From positions 310,001 through 374,000 of the forward strand of contig NZ_JAFBDO010000001.1 in assembly GCF_016908295.1 (NCBI RefSeq): DNA of 64,000 bases, read 5' to 3'. Source of the DNA: Thalassobacillus pellis (GTDB lineage: Bacteria; Bacillota; Bacilli; Bacillales; Halobacillaceae). The translations under genes were made by a program, and so were the position numbers. Positions 8,328 to 15,726 of the stretch are shown here, one piece after another; the stretch's first letter is position 1; the number at the start of each line of letters is the position of its first letter. The notes under the pieces are model-generated. The model was not told where the DNA came from. It was given only the letters and a program-made list of their open reading frames with translations, and made no database searches.

Positions 8328-9347
8328 ATGAAATATAAGAAAATAAAAATGACCGGATTGGCTTTTTTACTGGTAATCTTCACAGGAGTGGGAGCGGCAG
8401 CCGGTTATGCCCTTTTTTTAACTGATAAAGCAAAACAAGCAGCAACCGAATCACGCATGGAACTGGAACGGGGAGAAAAGTCAGACAAACGAAAAAATGC
8501 TGTACACCCGGAATACGACAATATATCTGTTCTGTTTGTAGGGGTTGATAATAGTGATACTCGTGACAAGGAAGGAAATGCATTAGCTGATGCTTTGATA
8601 TTAGCCACATTTAATGAAGACAATAAATCAGTTAAACTAGTCAGCATACCGCGAGACTCTCTTGTCAAAATTCCGGAAGTAGGTTATCGGGATAAGATCA
8701 CCCATGCTCATGCCTACGGGGGTATTGATGCTACGGTGAAAACAGTGGAAAAACTATTCGATATTCCAGTCGATTACTACGTCCGAGTAAATTTCAATTC
8801 TTTCACTGAAATAGTCAATGCCCTTGGCGGTATAAAATATAATGTGCCCTACGATCTGACAGAACAAAATAGTGAGGATACAGCAGGTGCTATTGAACTG
8901 GAGAAAGGTTATCAAAGACTCAACGGGGAAGAAGCCCTTGCGCTTGCCCGTACCCGTCAATATGACAGTGATCTTGCAAGAGGTCAGCGTCAGATGAACC
9001 TGCTTAAAGCTATTATAGAAAAGGCTAAAAAACCAGGCGCTATTTCCGACTACGCGGAAATCATCGATTCAATCAGTGAAAACATGAAAACGAATTTGAC
9101 CTTCGAAGAAATGGTTGCTTTTAAAGATTATTTTCTGAACAAAGACAGTCTTGAATTTGAAGAAATGCAGCTGAAAGGTGAAGGAATGATACTGGAAAGC
9201 GGCTGGTATTACTCTGTAAATGAATCGAGTCTGAAAAACATTAAACAAGAACTGAAATCTCACTTGGATATAACCACTAAATCCTATGCGAACGAAAATA
9301 AACAAAACGTCGAAGAAAATGCTTCTGGCAAGGCAGATTCTTTTTAA
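8328..9347 (+). CDS. LytR-CpsA-Psr (LCP) family wall-polymer ligase
   Basis: A 339-residue LCP protein with one N-terminal membrane segment (residues 9-30) and an extracellular LCP domain. Conserved stretches include LFVGVDNSDTRDKEGNALADALILAT, SIPRDSLV and LALARTRQYDSDLARGQRQ, which contain the Asp/Arg residues that bind the polyprenyl-pyrophosphate. LCP enzymes attach wall teichoic acid or other polymers to peptidoglycan. It sits next to tagO, which starts teichoic acid synthesis, and is probably co-transcribed with yvyE. A second LCP gene lies at 46526-47458. Confidence 0.92.
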   Translation: MKYKKIKMTGLAFLLVIFTGVGAAAGYALFLTDKAKQAATESRMELERGEKSDKRKNAVHPEYDNISVLFVGVDNSDTRDKEGNALADALILATFNEDNKSVKLVSIPRDSLVKIPEVGYRDKITHAHAYGGIDATVKTVEKLFDIPVDYYVRVNFNSFTEIVNALGGIKYNVPYDLTEQNSEDTAGAIELEKGYQRLNGEEALALARTRQYDSDLARGQRQMNLLKAIIEKAKKPGAISDYAEIIDSISENMKTNLTFEEMVAFKDYFLNKDSLEFEEMQLKGEGMILESGWYYSVNESSLKNIKQELKSHLDITTKSYANENKQNVEENASGKADSF

Positions 9348-9401
9348 TCAGACAAATTATTTCCCCGGAAATGAAATTAACTGCATTCTGTCGATTAACG
9401 T

Positions 9402-9438
9402 AAAAAAGCACGAGCCTCTTATTGGGCCGTGCCTTTTT
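9402..9438. terminator. Bidirectional terminator between LCP gene and tagO
   Basis: An A-run, GC-rich arms (GCACG/CGTGC with bulges) and a T-run (CCTTTTT) between two convergent genes, so it can serve both. Confidence 0.75.
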
Positions 9439-9440
9439 AG

Positions 9441-10487
9441 TTATCGTTTGTAACGGTACCCCTTTATCCAATTTAGTATTGGACGATAGCTTTGATCAAT
9501 TAATCCAGTCATTTCCACGATTAATTCCACTATCAACAACAGTACTACCATCATCATGATGGAACCGAACATCGTAGCTTGTGAGAAGAAAAGTGCTGCA
9601 AGACTGAATAATGCACTCATGGCATATATCATCAATACCGCTTGCGGATGACTGTACCCTAACCTTAATAAACAGTGATGCAAATGGGATTTATCTGGCG
9701 CACACCAGGATTTCTTCTGAATTCTCCTGCGAACGATTGCAAGCAGTGTATCAGAAATCGGCACTCCCAAAATCAGAATAGGAATAATGAACGAGTAGAA
9801 TGTAACATTCTTAAATCCAAGCAGTGATAAAACACTGATCATGAACCCTAAGAACATTGCACCCGTATCACCCATGAATATTTTGGCAGGGTAAAAATTA
9901 TATAACAAAAATCCTAACGTGCTTCCAAACATGATAAGTCCAGCGTAGACCACAAACACATTACCAATGGAAATCGCAAGAGCAGAAATGGTCAGTAATG
10001 CAATTGCAGAGACACCGGCAGCCAGCCCATCTAATCCATCAACAAGGTTAATCGCATTCGTAATTCCGACAATCCATAAAACCGTAATCGGAATACTCAT
10101 ATATCCAAACTCAAACTCTCCCCCAAACGGGAGGTTAATGAATTCAACCTTGACTCCTCCTAAAACAACTATAAAAGAAGCCAAAATTTGTCCGCCTGCC
10201 TTATAAATAGGGGAAAGCTGGATTAAATCATCCAACACGCCGGTGATAACAATAACAACAGCCCCGGCAAATACCGGCCAGGCATAACTGCTTTCCGGAA
10301 AAAATAACAGAAAGCCTAATGCAAAACTGATAAAAATCGCCAAGCCCCCAAGGCGAGGCATTATTCTGGCATGAACTTTTCTTTCACTTGGCTGATCTAC
10401 CGCTCCGATCTTCATTGCCACTTTTTTAATAACAGGGGTGATAAAGATGGAGGCTAGGAAGCAGAATAATAAAGCTTTATATTCCAT
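9441..10487 (-). CDS. tagO: Undecaprenyl-phosphate GlcNAc-1-phosphate transferase TagO
   Basis: A 348-residue polytopic membrane protein (about ten or eleven spans) of the MraY/WecA family. It shows the catalytic motifs NLVDGLDGLAAGV, FMGDTGAMFLGF and the cytoplasmic His-rich loop SHLHHCLLRLG. It transfers GlcNAc-1-phosphate to undecaprenyl phosphate, the first step of wall teichoic acid synthesis. The ATG follows GGAGGGG. It is a single-gene unit convergent with the LCP gene. Confidence 0.93.
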   Translation of the reverse strand: MEYKALLFCFLASIFITPVIKKVAMKIGAVDQPSERKVHARIMPRLGGLAIFISFALGFLLFFPESSYAWPVFAGAVVIVITGVLDDLIQLSPIYKAGGQILASFIVVLGGVKVEFINLPFGGEFEFGYMSIPITVLWIVGITNAINLVDGLDGLAAGVSAIALLTISALAISIGNVFVVYAGLIMFGSTLGFLLYNFYPAKIFMGDTGAMFLGFMISVLSLLGFKNVTFYSFIIPILILGVPISDTLLAIVRRRIQKKSWCAPDKSHLHHCLLRLGYSHPQAVLMIYAMSALFSLAALFFSQATMFGSIMMMVVLLLIVELIVEMTGLIDQSYRPILNWIKGYRYKR

Positions 10488-10706
10488 AATCGCCCCTCCT
10501 CGTGGTTAGTATACCCGTTCAAATTCGATGAAGAATAACAATTTATGCCAAGTTTCACTCTCGTGATTATACCATAATAAGACAACACTTATGCATTATT
10601 TTATTTCTTCCCGAATTGTATCAAAAGAAACCTCCTGCTTCTATAATTATTTAGTCGTTGTTCAGAGTGATAAGTTACTTCATATTTCTTATTGAAAAAC
10701 AAAAAA

Positions 10707-10734
10707 ATCAGTGACGGATACTTCCCGTACTGAT
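10707..10734 (-). terminator. Terminator of the reversed Sin cassette
   Basis: Stem ATCAGT..CGG paired with CCG.ACTGAT; on the minus strand it is followed by a run of seven T residues. It lies about 20 bases after the stop of the small SinI-like gene. Confidence 0.8.
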
Positions 10735-10751
10735 GTCAGTTAAACAATATT

Positions 10752-10877
10752 TTATTTTTTTCCTTCTTTTTTGATGAAGACTTCGATTTCTTCGATGCTG
10801 AGCCCAAGCTGTTTTGCTTCTTTTATTAAAACAATCCATTCATCGTCCAACCGTTCGTCTTCCGTAACTCTGGTCAT
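10752..10877 (-). CDS. SinI-like antirepressor (41 residues)
   Basis: A 41-codon gene: it starts MTRVTEDERLDDEWIVLIKE and continues with AKQLGLSIEEIEVFIKKEGK and a final K. The part from DDEW to VFI is the SinI/SinR interaction helix pair (compare SinI D-EW--L--EAK---IS-EEI). GGAGGC lies eight bases before the ATG. It follows the truncated sinR-like gene by 43 bases, the reverse of the usual sinI-sinR order. In length the two genes add up to one full SinR (73+41 versus about 113), so it may be a separate antagonist or the detached C-terminal domain of a split SinR. Which of the two cannot be decided from sequence. Confidence 0.85.
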   Translation of the reverse strand: MTRVTEDERLDDEWIVLIKEAKQLGLSIEEIEVFIKKEGKK

Positions 10878-10920
10878 TTAAATGCCTCCAATACCCATTC
10901 TGGACTCAGTTTCTAAACAA

Positions 10921-11142
10921 CTAGGATTCTTTATGACCATCTTCATGCTTCCAGGCAAGCAGCTGTTCTAATGATACTTCCATGGTTCCCGAAATCTTTT
11001 TCAGGACAATTAGGGACGGGTTTTTCTGAATTCCCCTTTCAATATTGCTCAAATAAGACTTTGACACACCAGACCTTTTAGCCAGAGCACTTAAAGTCAT
11101 CCTTTTTTCCATACGAAGCTGCCGTATGCGCTCCCCAATCAT
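10921..11142 (-). CDS. Short SinR-like DNA-binding protein (HTH domain only)
   Basis: A 73-residue protein that is essentially the N-terminal Xre-type helix-turn-helix of SinR. It starts MIGERIRQLRMEKRMTLSAL and contains GVSKSYLSNIERGIQKNPS, where the recognition helix is almost that of SinR. It ends at about residue 73 with a Lys/Glu-rich tail and lacks the SinI-binding/tetramerisation domain. The ATG at 11140-11142 is nine bases after AAGGAG; a GTG one codon earlier is the alternative. A palindromic SinR box sits 25-40 bases upstream, so it is probably repressed by SinR or by itself. The SinI-like gene follows. Confidence 0.88.
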   Translation of the reverse strand: MIGERIRQLRMEKRMTLSALAKRSGVSKSYLSNIERGIQKNPSLIVLKKISGTMEVSLEQLLAWKHEDGHKES

Positions 11143-11166
11143 CACTGACCACTCCTTTGACTTGTC

Positions 11167-11182
11167 GTTCTCTAAAAAGAAC
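11167..11182. promoter_or_regulatory. SinR operator (inverted GTTCTYT boxes)
   Basis: GTTCTCT (11167-11173), two bases, then AAAGAAC (11176-11182), which is GTTCTTT on the other strand. Both halves match the SinR consensus GTTCTYT and the arrangement matches the inverted-repeat sites described for B. subtilis SinR. It is just upstream of the short sinR-like gene. Confidence 0.8.
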
Positions 11183-11197
11183 TAATCGCTAAAAAAA

Positions 11198-11220
11198 TTG
11201 GACAAATTAAAATTGCCCAA
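11198..11220. promoter_or_regulatory. Imperfect palindrome upstream of short sinR-like gene
   Basis: TTGG.CAA.TT at 11198-11208 is mirrored by AA.TTG.CCAA at 11210-11220 with three mismatched pairs. It lies 16 bases beyond the SinR box and could be a second regulator site or overlap the promoter. Confidence 0.4.
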
Positions 11221-11395
11221 GCATATATAAAAGGAAAAGTCTCCTCCAAAGCAAATCGTTCATTATAACGAAATCTTATTAGTAGTATAAATTATTCTAT
11301 ATAAAAACAAAAACACCAAATTCTGCTTATTTTCCATTATAAGCCACAATTTCTCTTTAAATTGCAAAAAGACGTCGATTTCCTTCTATTTTTGC

Positions 11396-11441
11396 AAAAA
11401 AATAAACCCCAGCGAATAGTGTCGCCCGGATTTATTTTTTG
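11396..11441 (-). terminator. Terminator of the M6 protease gene
   Basis: On the minus strand AAATAAATCC-GGGCG and CGCTGGGGTTTATTTTTTT form a stem with an extended T-run directly after the stop codon. Confidence 0.8.
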
Positions 11442-11444
11442 CTG

Positions 11445-13277
11445 TTAATTTCCTGGAAAATCATAAAAGAACTTAGCCGTAATTGACCCATCCGTATTCT
11501 GTTCAATATCCGTTACGTGGATACCAGAATCAGCCGGAACAGGGTTATCTTCTCTCCAGAAGTAATAGGAACCTGTATGGACAATACCGGAGTTCGGCGT
11601 GATTTTATCTCCAGTAGTGAAAAAATCAGCTTCATCTCCACGGTTGTTGTTATGTTCTAAATCGTATTCACCATCTGCCTGCATGACGGAAAGTCCATAG
11701 TGGGTGACCAGGGATCCATCAGCAGCGGTCTGTGACTGGTTATATTGGAAACGTTTATTCATCCAGTTTTCGACATTGTTAGGGCGGAAGCCCGCAGTTT
11801 TATATTTATTGATGACATTTTCATCAATATGCCATGCGACAAGTCCTTCTGCATTTTCTCCGACCCGGGCAAGCCCTTTATTGAAGCCTTCTTGCTGCAC
11901 ATTTTCAAATAAGAAATATTCCGTACCATTGGAACCCGGGACTTCCATTTTGACCACATCTTCTTCCTCGTTGACAGGGTTTAATGTCAATTCCTGAACA
12001 CCATCTGCTGGTGTGACCTCAATCGGATCCAGCCATCCCAGGAATATTTTCGAGAATGGATCAAATCCTGTAGGAGAGTTACCAGAATATGCTGGCGCAT
12101 TCGGGTATCGCATCCAGGAACCGCCTGCCATCATGGAGAAGTTTCCGACTCCTTCAGATGTGTAGCCAGTATCATAAAAGTCCGGCAATCCTAATGCATG
12201 TCCAAATTCATGGGCGAAAACACCAGGCTGGGCAGGATATGGTCCTTCCTTCAATTCATCTTTGTACGTATCCGTCGCAAAATCATACCCTGCGACGTTT
12301 CCGCCTATTTCCGGTTCCACCGTATAATTGTTCACAACAACACCATCATAGGTCAAATCTTCTTTAATGGTTTTGGCTATCCATTCGGATTGGGACATAC
12401 CTGCTTTGACATCTGCCGGTACTCCATCATCATAATATGGGCCATAGTATAATGCGCTTAATATTCCCCATTTGTGGGACCAGATTTGGGCCGGGTCTCG
12501 GCTGAATTCCGCTCCTGTACCTTCATGGACAACAAAGATGTTCGGCACCTCTCCGTCTTCAGCATATTTAGAGAAATCAACATTTGGATCAGCTGCTTTT
12601 AAGAGATCACGCATCAACTCTCCCATATGAGCATCGCCATTGGCATTTCCAAATAAATATGTGCCGCCATTAGCATGCTCACCAGTTTGATCCAGATAAT
12701 AAGAAGCACCTCTTGGGAGCTCGACCCAGCCTACATCAACAAGGCTGTCATATGTAGTCAGTGTTACCTTCCCGTAACTGGACTCTGAATAGATATTCTG
12801 CATCGTACTGTTGGTCGGCACTTTTTCCCCTTTATACTCTGCGTATTTCTGGAACGGCTCATACTCATAAGGATTATATTCCGTACCGAAGATCAAATCC
12901 TGAAAATAATCGGCTGGAACACGTTTCTGCAAGGATCCTTTCGGCTGGTCATCGTCCGGGAACTTAGCGAGCAAGACCAGCATCGGAATGTCGCCTTCTG
13001 CTTTTTCATAGGCAATATGATCTCCAGCTGCCTGCTTGAATTTGGTACCTTGATTAGCATAATGCTTTTGGGCTGGGTCATTCTTCGCAAGATTCACGTC
13101 AGCTTTTTTTGCCTGTTCAGCTAGTTCAGGTGCTGCTGGGACATAATGCCCCGGCTTAATATGGTAGTCCGCAGATGCCTGGATACCCTGTGTACCCCCT
13201 TCTGCGAATCCTGTCGCAAGTCCTGAAACAAGCAACAGTGATGCTGCTGCAGAAGATAAAAACTTTTTGTTCAACAT
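11445..13277 (-). CDS. Secreted M6 family metalloprotease (immune inhibitor A-like)
   Basis: A 610-residue secreted protease. A signal peptide covers residues 1-25 (FLSSAAASLLLVSGLATGFA), a propeptide-like segment follows to about residue 95, and the catalytic zinc motif is HEFGH at 356-360 followed by ALGLPDFYD, characteristic of the M6/InhA group. It is shorter than B. cereus InhA (about 790), lacking a long C-terminal extension. The start has GGGGGGG upstream. Its promoter region has a TATAAT box at 13312-13317 (minus strand). It is flanked by the two Sin cassettes, which in Bacillus control exoprotease and matrix genes, so control by Sin/DegU is plausible but no SinR box is visible at its own promoter. 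Confidence 0.9.
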   Translation of the reverse strand: MLNKKFLSSAAASLLLVSGLATGFAEGGTQGIQASADYHIKPGHYVPAAPELAEQAKKADVNLAKNDPAQKHYANQGTKFKQAAGDHIAYEKAEGDIPMLVLLAKFPDDDQPKGSLQKRVPADYFQDLIFGTEYNPYEYEPFQKYAEYKGEKVPTNSTMQNIYSESSYGKVTLTTYDSLVDVGWVELPRGASYYLDQTGEHANGGTYLFGNANGDAHMGELMRDLLKAADPNVDFSKYAEDGEVPNIFVVHEGTGAEFSRDPAQIWSHKWGILSALYYGPYYDDGVPADVKAGMSQSEWIAKTIKEDLTYDGVVVNNYTVEPEIGGNVAGYDFATDTYKDELKEGPYPAQPGVFAHEFGHALGLPDFYDTGYTSEGVGNFSMMAGGSWMRYPNAPAYSGNSPTGFDPFSKIFLGWLDPIEVTPADGVQELTLNPVNEEEDVVKMEVPGSNGTEYFLFENVQQEGFNKGLARVGENAEGLVAWHIDENVINKYKTAGFRPNNVENWMNKRFQYNQSQTAADGSLVTHYGLSVMQADGEYDLEHNNNRGDEADFFTTGDKITPNSGIVHTGSYYFWREDNPVPADSGIHVTDIEQNTDGSITAKFFYDFPGN

Positions 13278-13385
13278 TGGTGTTCCCCCCCTTAAATATG
13301 AAACTGAATAAATTATAGAATATTCTGATATATTTAGGAATACGAAATAGTTAAATTAAGGAAATACACCTATAATGTTCACACC

Positions 13386-13424
13386 ATTTGACACAGGCTA
13401 AGAAATCTACATACAGTGTCAAAT
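13386..13424. promoter_or_regulatory. Inverted repeat upstream of the M6 protease gene
   Basis: ATTTGACAC (13386-13394) and GTGTCAAAT (13416-13424) form perfect nine-base arms around a 21-base centre, about 110 bases upstream of the protease start. Each arm contains a -35-like TTGACA. It may be a regulator site; no family assigned. Confidence 0.45.
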
Positions 13425-13518
13425 ACCTACTATTCAGGACAAATTACCCGGAAATTTTACACTAAAAAATCTCTTTAATGACACCTGTGAAAAAGCTATT
13501 TATAGTAATAGCTTCTGG

Positions 13519-13645
13519 TTTATTCTCACGAATCGCTTGTCGGTGAATGCTTGCCGCGGGAACGGCCTCAGCTAACTTAGTCAAGAAATCTTCAGCTCGT
13601 GCTGTTCCCGCAGGCGTCACCACCTCTCGTTCATCGTGGTTTCAT
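13519..13645. repeat. Dispersed GC-rich palindromic repeat, copy 1
   Basis: A stretch starting CTCACGAATCGCTTG and containing GAATGCTTGCCGCGGG and TGTTCCCGCAGGCGTC that recurs at 56466-56618. The two ends form an imperfect palindrome (GCCGCGGGAAC against GTTCCCGCAGGC). It is shorter than copy 2 by an internal block. No coding potential. Confidence 0.75.
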
Positions 13646-13814
13646 AAATGAAATAACTGTTTGCTACTATAAACTTCAACAGTGGCCAAAATAGAATAAT
13701 GACTTTCGTTAATTCATTTTTTAAACGATAAACTTATGTAAAGAAAACAACTTTCTTTTATTTCGTACACGGCATGGAGAAAGCGAAAGAATGAATCCCT
13801 TAATATTAAACAGA

Positions 13815-13854
13815 AAACGATCTGTATGGACACAAAACTCCATACAGACCGTTT
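13815..13854. terminator. Terminator-like hairpin after the IDEAL-domain gene
   Basis: AAACG.TCTGTATGGA (13815-13830) pairs with TCCATACAGA.CGTTT (13839-13854). It resembles the hairpin at 56873-56914 downstream of the alpha-glucosidase gene. On the minus strand it is followed by TTTTCTG. Confidence 0.7.
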
Positions 13855-13916
13855 ATTAAAAACATATCTTATCTATACCTTTTATTTTAAAATGGATTCC
13901 TTCTCCGATGATTATT

Positions 13917-14372
13917 TCAACCTGACATCAATTTCCACTCATCAGTCAACAGTTTAAAGCGGTCCTTATCACCATCATCCAACGCCTGGTCTATCATCCG
14001 CTTCAGGTTTTCTCTTTCCAGGCTATGAAAAAAATTATCCATTTCTTTTTGCGAAACTTCTTCATAACCCATATCTTTTCTAAAATAAGGATGTACAATG
14101 GAATTCAAATGAGTAAGGAAGTCACCCAGCTGCAAAAGGTCGGTTATAGCTACATAAATTAATTTACTGCCACGCTGAAATACAAAGATATCATAAACAT
14201 TATGGACCTTTTGTCTTTTACGATCGATGATAATCTCCCTGGATTCTAAGGGAACAAACTGGTACAGCTTCCCATCAATATGCATGGAAAAATACTGGTA
14301 GGCCAGAACAATCCGAATGAATTTTTCATCCTCTTTGACATAATAGGGCTTCAACATTTTGACAGACAACAC
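13917..14372 (-). CDS. IDEAL-domain protein
   Basis: A 151-residue protein. The last 35 residues (LKRMIDQALDDGDKDRFKLLTDEW) match the IDEAL domain, a short helix pair found in Bacillus regulators such as YpiB. The N-terminal 110 residues form a predicted beta-rich domain of unknown function. It starts with GTG at 14370-14372, six bases after GGGGTGG. It lies downstream of sinR on the same strand behind a terminator, so it has its own promoter. A regulatory role is a guess from the domain and the setting. Confidence 0.75.
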   Translation of the reverse strand: MLSVKMLKPYYVKEDEKFIRIVLAYQYFSMHIDGKLYQFVPLESREIIIDRKRQKVHNVYDIFVFQRGSKLIYVAITDLLQLGDFLTHLNSIVHPYFRKDMGYEEVSQKEMDNFFHSLERENLKRMIDQALDDGDKDRFKLLTDEWKLMSG

Positions 14373-14480
14373 TTCTGACCACCCCTTCTCCCTTAATCTG
14401 AATTTTCAGTATTTTCTTATATTATGACTGATTTGTCAACAAATGAAAAGAAAATAATTATGGAAAAGTTAAAAAAATAA

Positions 14481-14520
14481 AACAGGTTGACTCTGTTTGT
14501 ACAGAAATCACCTGTTTTTA
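14481..14520 (-). terminator. Terminator of sinI-sinR
   Basis: AAAACAGGT and ACCTGTTTT form a nine-base stem around the sinR stop codon; on the minus strand the second arm ends in TTTTATTTTTTT. Confidence 0.75.
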
Positions 14521-14859
14521 CTTGTCATTTTTATTTTGTTGTAATTTCCATTTATTGAATTCCAGAAATTCTCTGAATTGCTCTTTTGTTACGCCGGAAT
14601 CCATAGCGGATTGAACCAATTTCAACCAATCCTCATCAAGGGATTCAAAAGAAGCTGAATCTGATTCTTCATTGAGGAAATGGTTAATCGATACACCCAG
14701 CACATCACTGATTTTTTCCAGAAATTGGATGGATGGATTTGTTTGACGATTTCTTTCAATTGAACTTAAGTATGATTTGGCAACTCCAGCTCTTTCCGCT
14801 AATTCAGACATGGACAAACCTTTGGCAATTCGAAGTTTCTTTATACGAGTACCTATCAA
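14518..14859 (-). CDS. sinR: Biofilm master repressor SinR
   Basis: A full-length SinR of 113 residues. The N-terminal helix-turn-helix (GLSMSELAERAGVAKSYLSS) and the C-terminal multimerisation/SinI-binding domain (from SLDEDWLKLVQSAMDSGVTK to FNKW) are both present and close to B. subtilis SinR. I prefer the TTG at 14857-14859 (giving MIGTRIKKLR), which lies six bases after AGGTG and aligns with the B. subtilis start; a GTG three codons upstream is possible. SinR represses matrix and exoprotein genes and is neutralised by SinI. It is the second gene of the riboswitch-led sinI-sinR unit. Confidence 0.93.
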   Translation of the reverse strand: MIGTRIKKLRIAKGLSMSELAERAGVAKSYLSSIERNRQTNPSIQFLEKISDVLGVSINHFLNEESDSASFESLDEDWLKLVQSAMDSGVTKEQFREFLEFNKWKLQQNKNDK

Positions 14860-14914
14860 ACCAGTCACCTACTTTCACTGAAATTATATCACAGTGTAAA
14901 TAGGCGGTTCTACA

Positions 14915-15079
14915 TCAATCCCGGAAAATCGTACAAATTGGCTTTTCCTGATCTGTTTTTCTGCTTTGAGCTCTTAAAAATGTCTTCACTTCTTTTTTCG
15001 ACAAACCTAAGGCACGGGCTTCTTCCATCAGCAAAATCCACTCAACGTCCAATAATCCGTTCCGCCGATTTCTGTTCAT
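14915..15079 (-). CDS. sinI: SinR antagonist SinI
   Basis: A 54-residue SinI-type protein. The interaction helices are LLDVEWILLMEEARALGLSK and KEVKTFLRAQ, followed by a Lys-rich tail. The ATG at 15077-15079 follows GGAGGGG by six bases; an upstream ATG at 15097 would overlap the riboswitch and has no ribosome binding site. It is 55 bases before sinR. The ribosome binding site lies in the loop of a hairpin next to a predicted cyclic-di-GMP aptamer, so translation of SinI is probably ligand-controlled. Confidence 0.9.
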   Translation of the reverse strand: MNRNRRNGLLDVEWILLMEEARALGLSKKEVKTFLRAQSRKTDQEKPICTIFRD

Positions 15080-15101
15080 GAATGACCCCTCCATCATTCA
15101 T
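15078..15101 (-). promoter_or_regulatory. Hairpin presenting the sinI ribosome binding site
   Basis: On the minus strand ATGAATGA (15101-15094) pairs with TCATTCAT (15085-15078), with GGAGGGG in the eight-base loop and the first two bases of the sinI start codon in the stem. Its 5' arm shares two bases (15100-15101) with the P1 stem of the aptamer, so the two helices compete. Confidence 0.6.
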
Positions 15102-15223
15102 CACCTTAGGCAGCTCGGCGATCATAGCCCTGATTAATATGTAATTGACGTTAACATCTGTCAGGCCTTAGACCCGTAGCTTTGCGTCCTTACCTTTTGA
15201 TAAGTTTGCCCTTTCAATGCGAT
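15100..15223 (-). promoter_or_regulatory. Cyclic-di-GMP class I (GEMM) riboswitch upstream of sinI
   Basis: Read on the minus strand in order: P1 5' arm ATCGC (15223-15219); GGGCAAAC (15211-15204); P1b CTTATC/GGTAAG closed by an A-rich tetraloop; the hallmark GGACGCAAAGC (15189-15179) followed by TACGGGTCTAAGG; a variable stem CCTGA/TCAGG; then GCTATGATCGCCGAGCTGCC (15130-15111) as the second helix with receptor bulge; and P1 3' arm GTGAT (15104-15100). These blocks and their order match the GEMM-I consensus. The aptamer ends about eight bases before the sinI ribosome binding site. Confidence 0.88.
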
Positions 15224-15300
15224 AGAATTTTCTGATAACTTGATTGTACTACGTAAATACGACAAAATCTAGTACATTTTTATTACAAATTACACGTAAA

Positions 15301-15330
15301 AAGACCTAGTTTTTGAAATTTCTAGGTCTT
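15301..15330 (-). terminator. Terminator after the 96-residue unknown gene
   Basis: AAGACCTAG and CTAGGTCTT form a perfect nine-base stem overlapping the stop codon; on the minus strand it is followed by TTTTT. Confidence 0.82.
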
Positions 15331-15612
15331 ATCATCAGGAAACATGTAATAGCGGTAAATATTTTGATCATTTTCGACAGAGATCTGGAAAGATTCAATA
15401 TCCACTTCATTAAAAAAAGTTCCATCTGTTTGGACAAAGCTTATTTTTAATGGCATTGTTTCTTCATCCGTTTTTGGGGGTGGATCGGGATTTTTCAATT
15501 CCACCATCCATTCATAGTCGAACCTTTCGATAATTGCATACTGAAAACCAAGCGGGACTCCATCCAAGGAAACTTGCTTTAATTGGTTTATATTACGGCC
15601 GACATCTTGCAT
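15322..15612 (-). CDS. Uncharacterised 96-residue protein
   Basis: I do not recognise a family. The protein has no signal peptide or membrane segment, is acidic, and has a PDPPPKTDEE linker in the middle between two predicted beta-rich halves. The ATG follows GAAGGG by five bases and a good terminator overlaps the stop, which supports a real gene. It lies between pgcA and the sinI riboswitch on the same strand. Confidence 0.65.
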   Translation of the reverse strand: MQDVGRNINQLKQVSLDGVPLGFQYAIIERFDYEWMVELKNPDPPPKTDEETMPLKISFVQTDGTFFNEVDIESFQISVENDQNIYRYYMFPDDKT

Positions 15613-15680
15613 AATAGCCCTTCTTTCAAATTAGAGGATATTACAATTTTCCCGGAATGAAGAGACGGAAAACCCGATAA

Positions 15681-15717
15681 GGGGTCAGGCACACCATATT
15701 ATGGCTTGCCTGACCCC
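15681..15717 (-). terminator. Terminator after pgcA
   Basis: GGGGTCAGGCA (15681-15691) and TGCCTGACCCC (15707-15717) form an 11-bp perfect stem just past the pgcA stop. The TGCCTGACCCC arm is also seen as a recurrent motif in other Bacillus genomes. Confidence 0.75.
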
Positions 15718-15726
15718 TAAAGAAGT

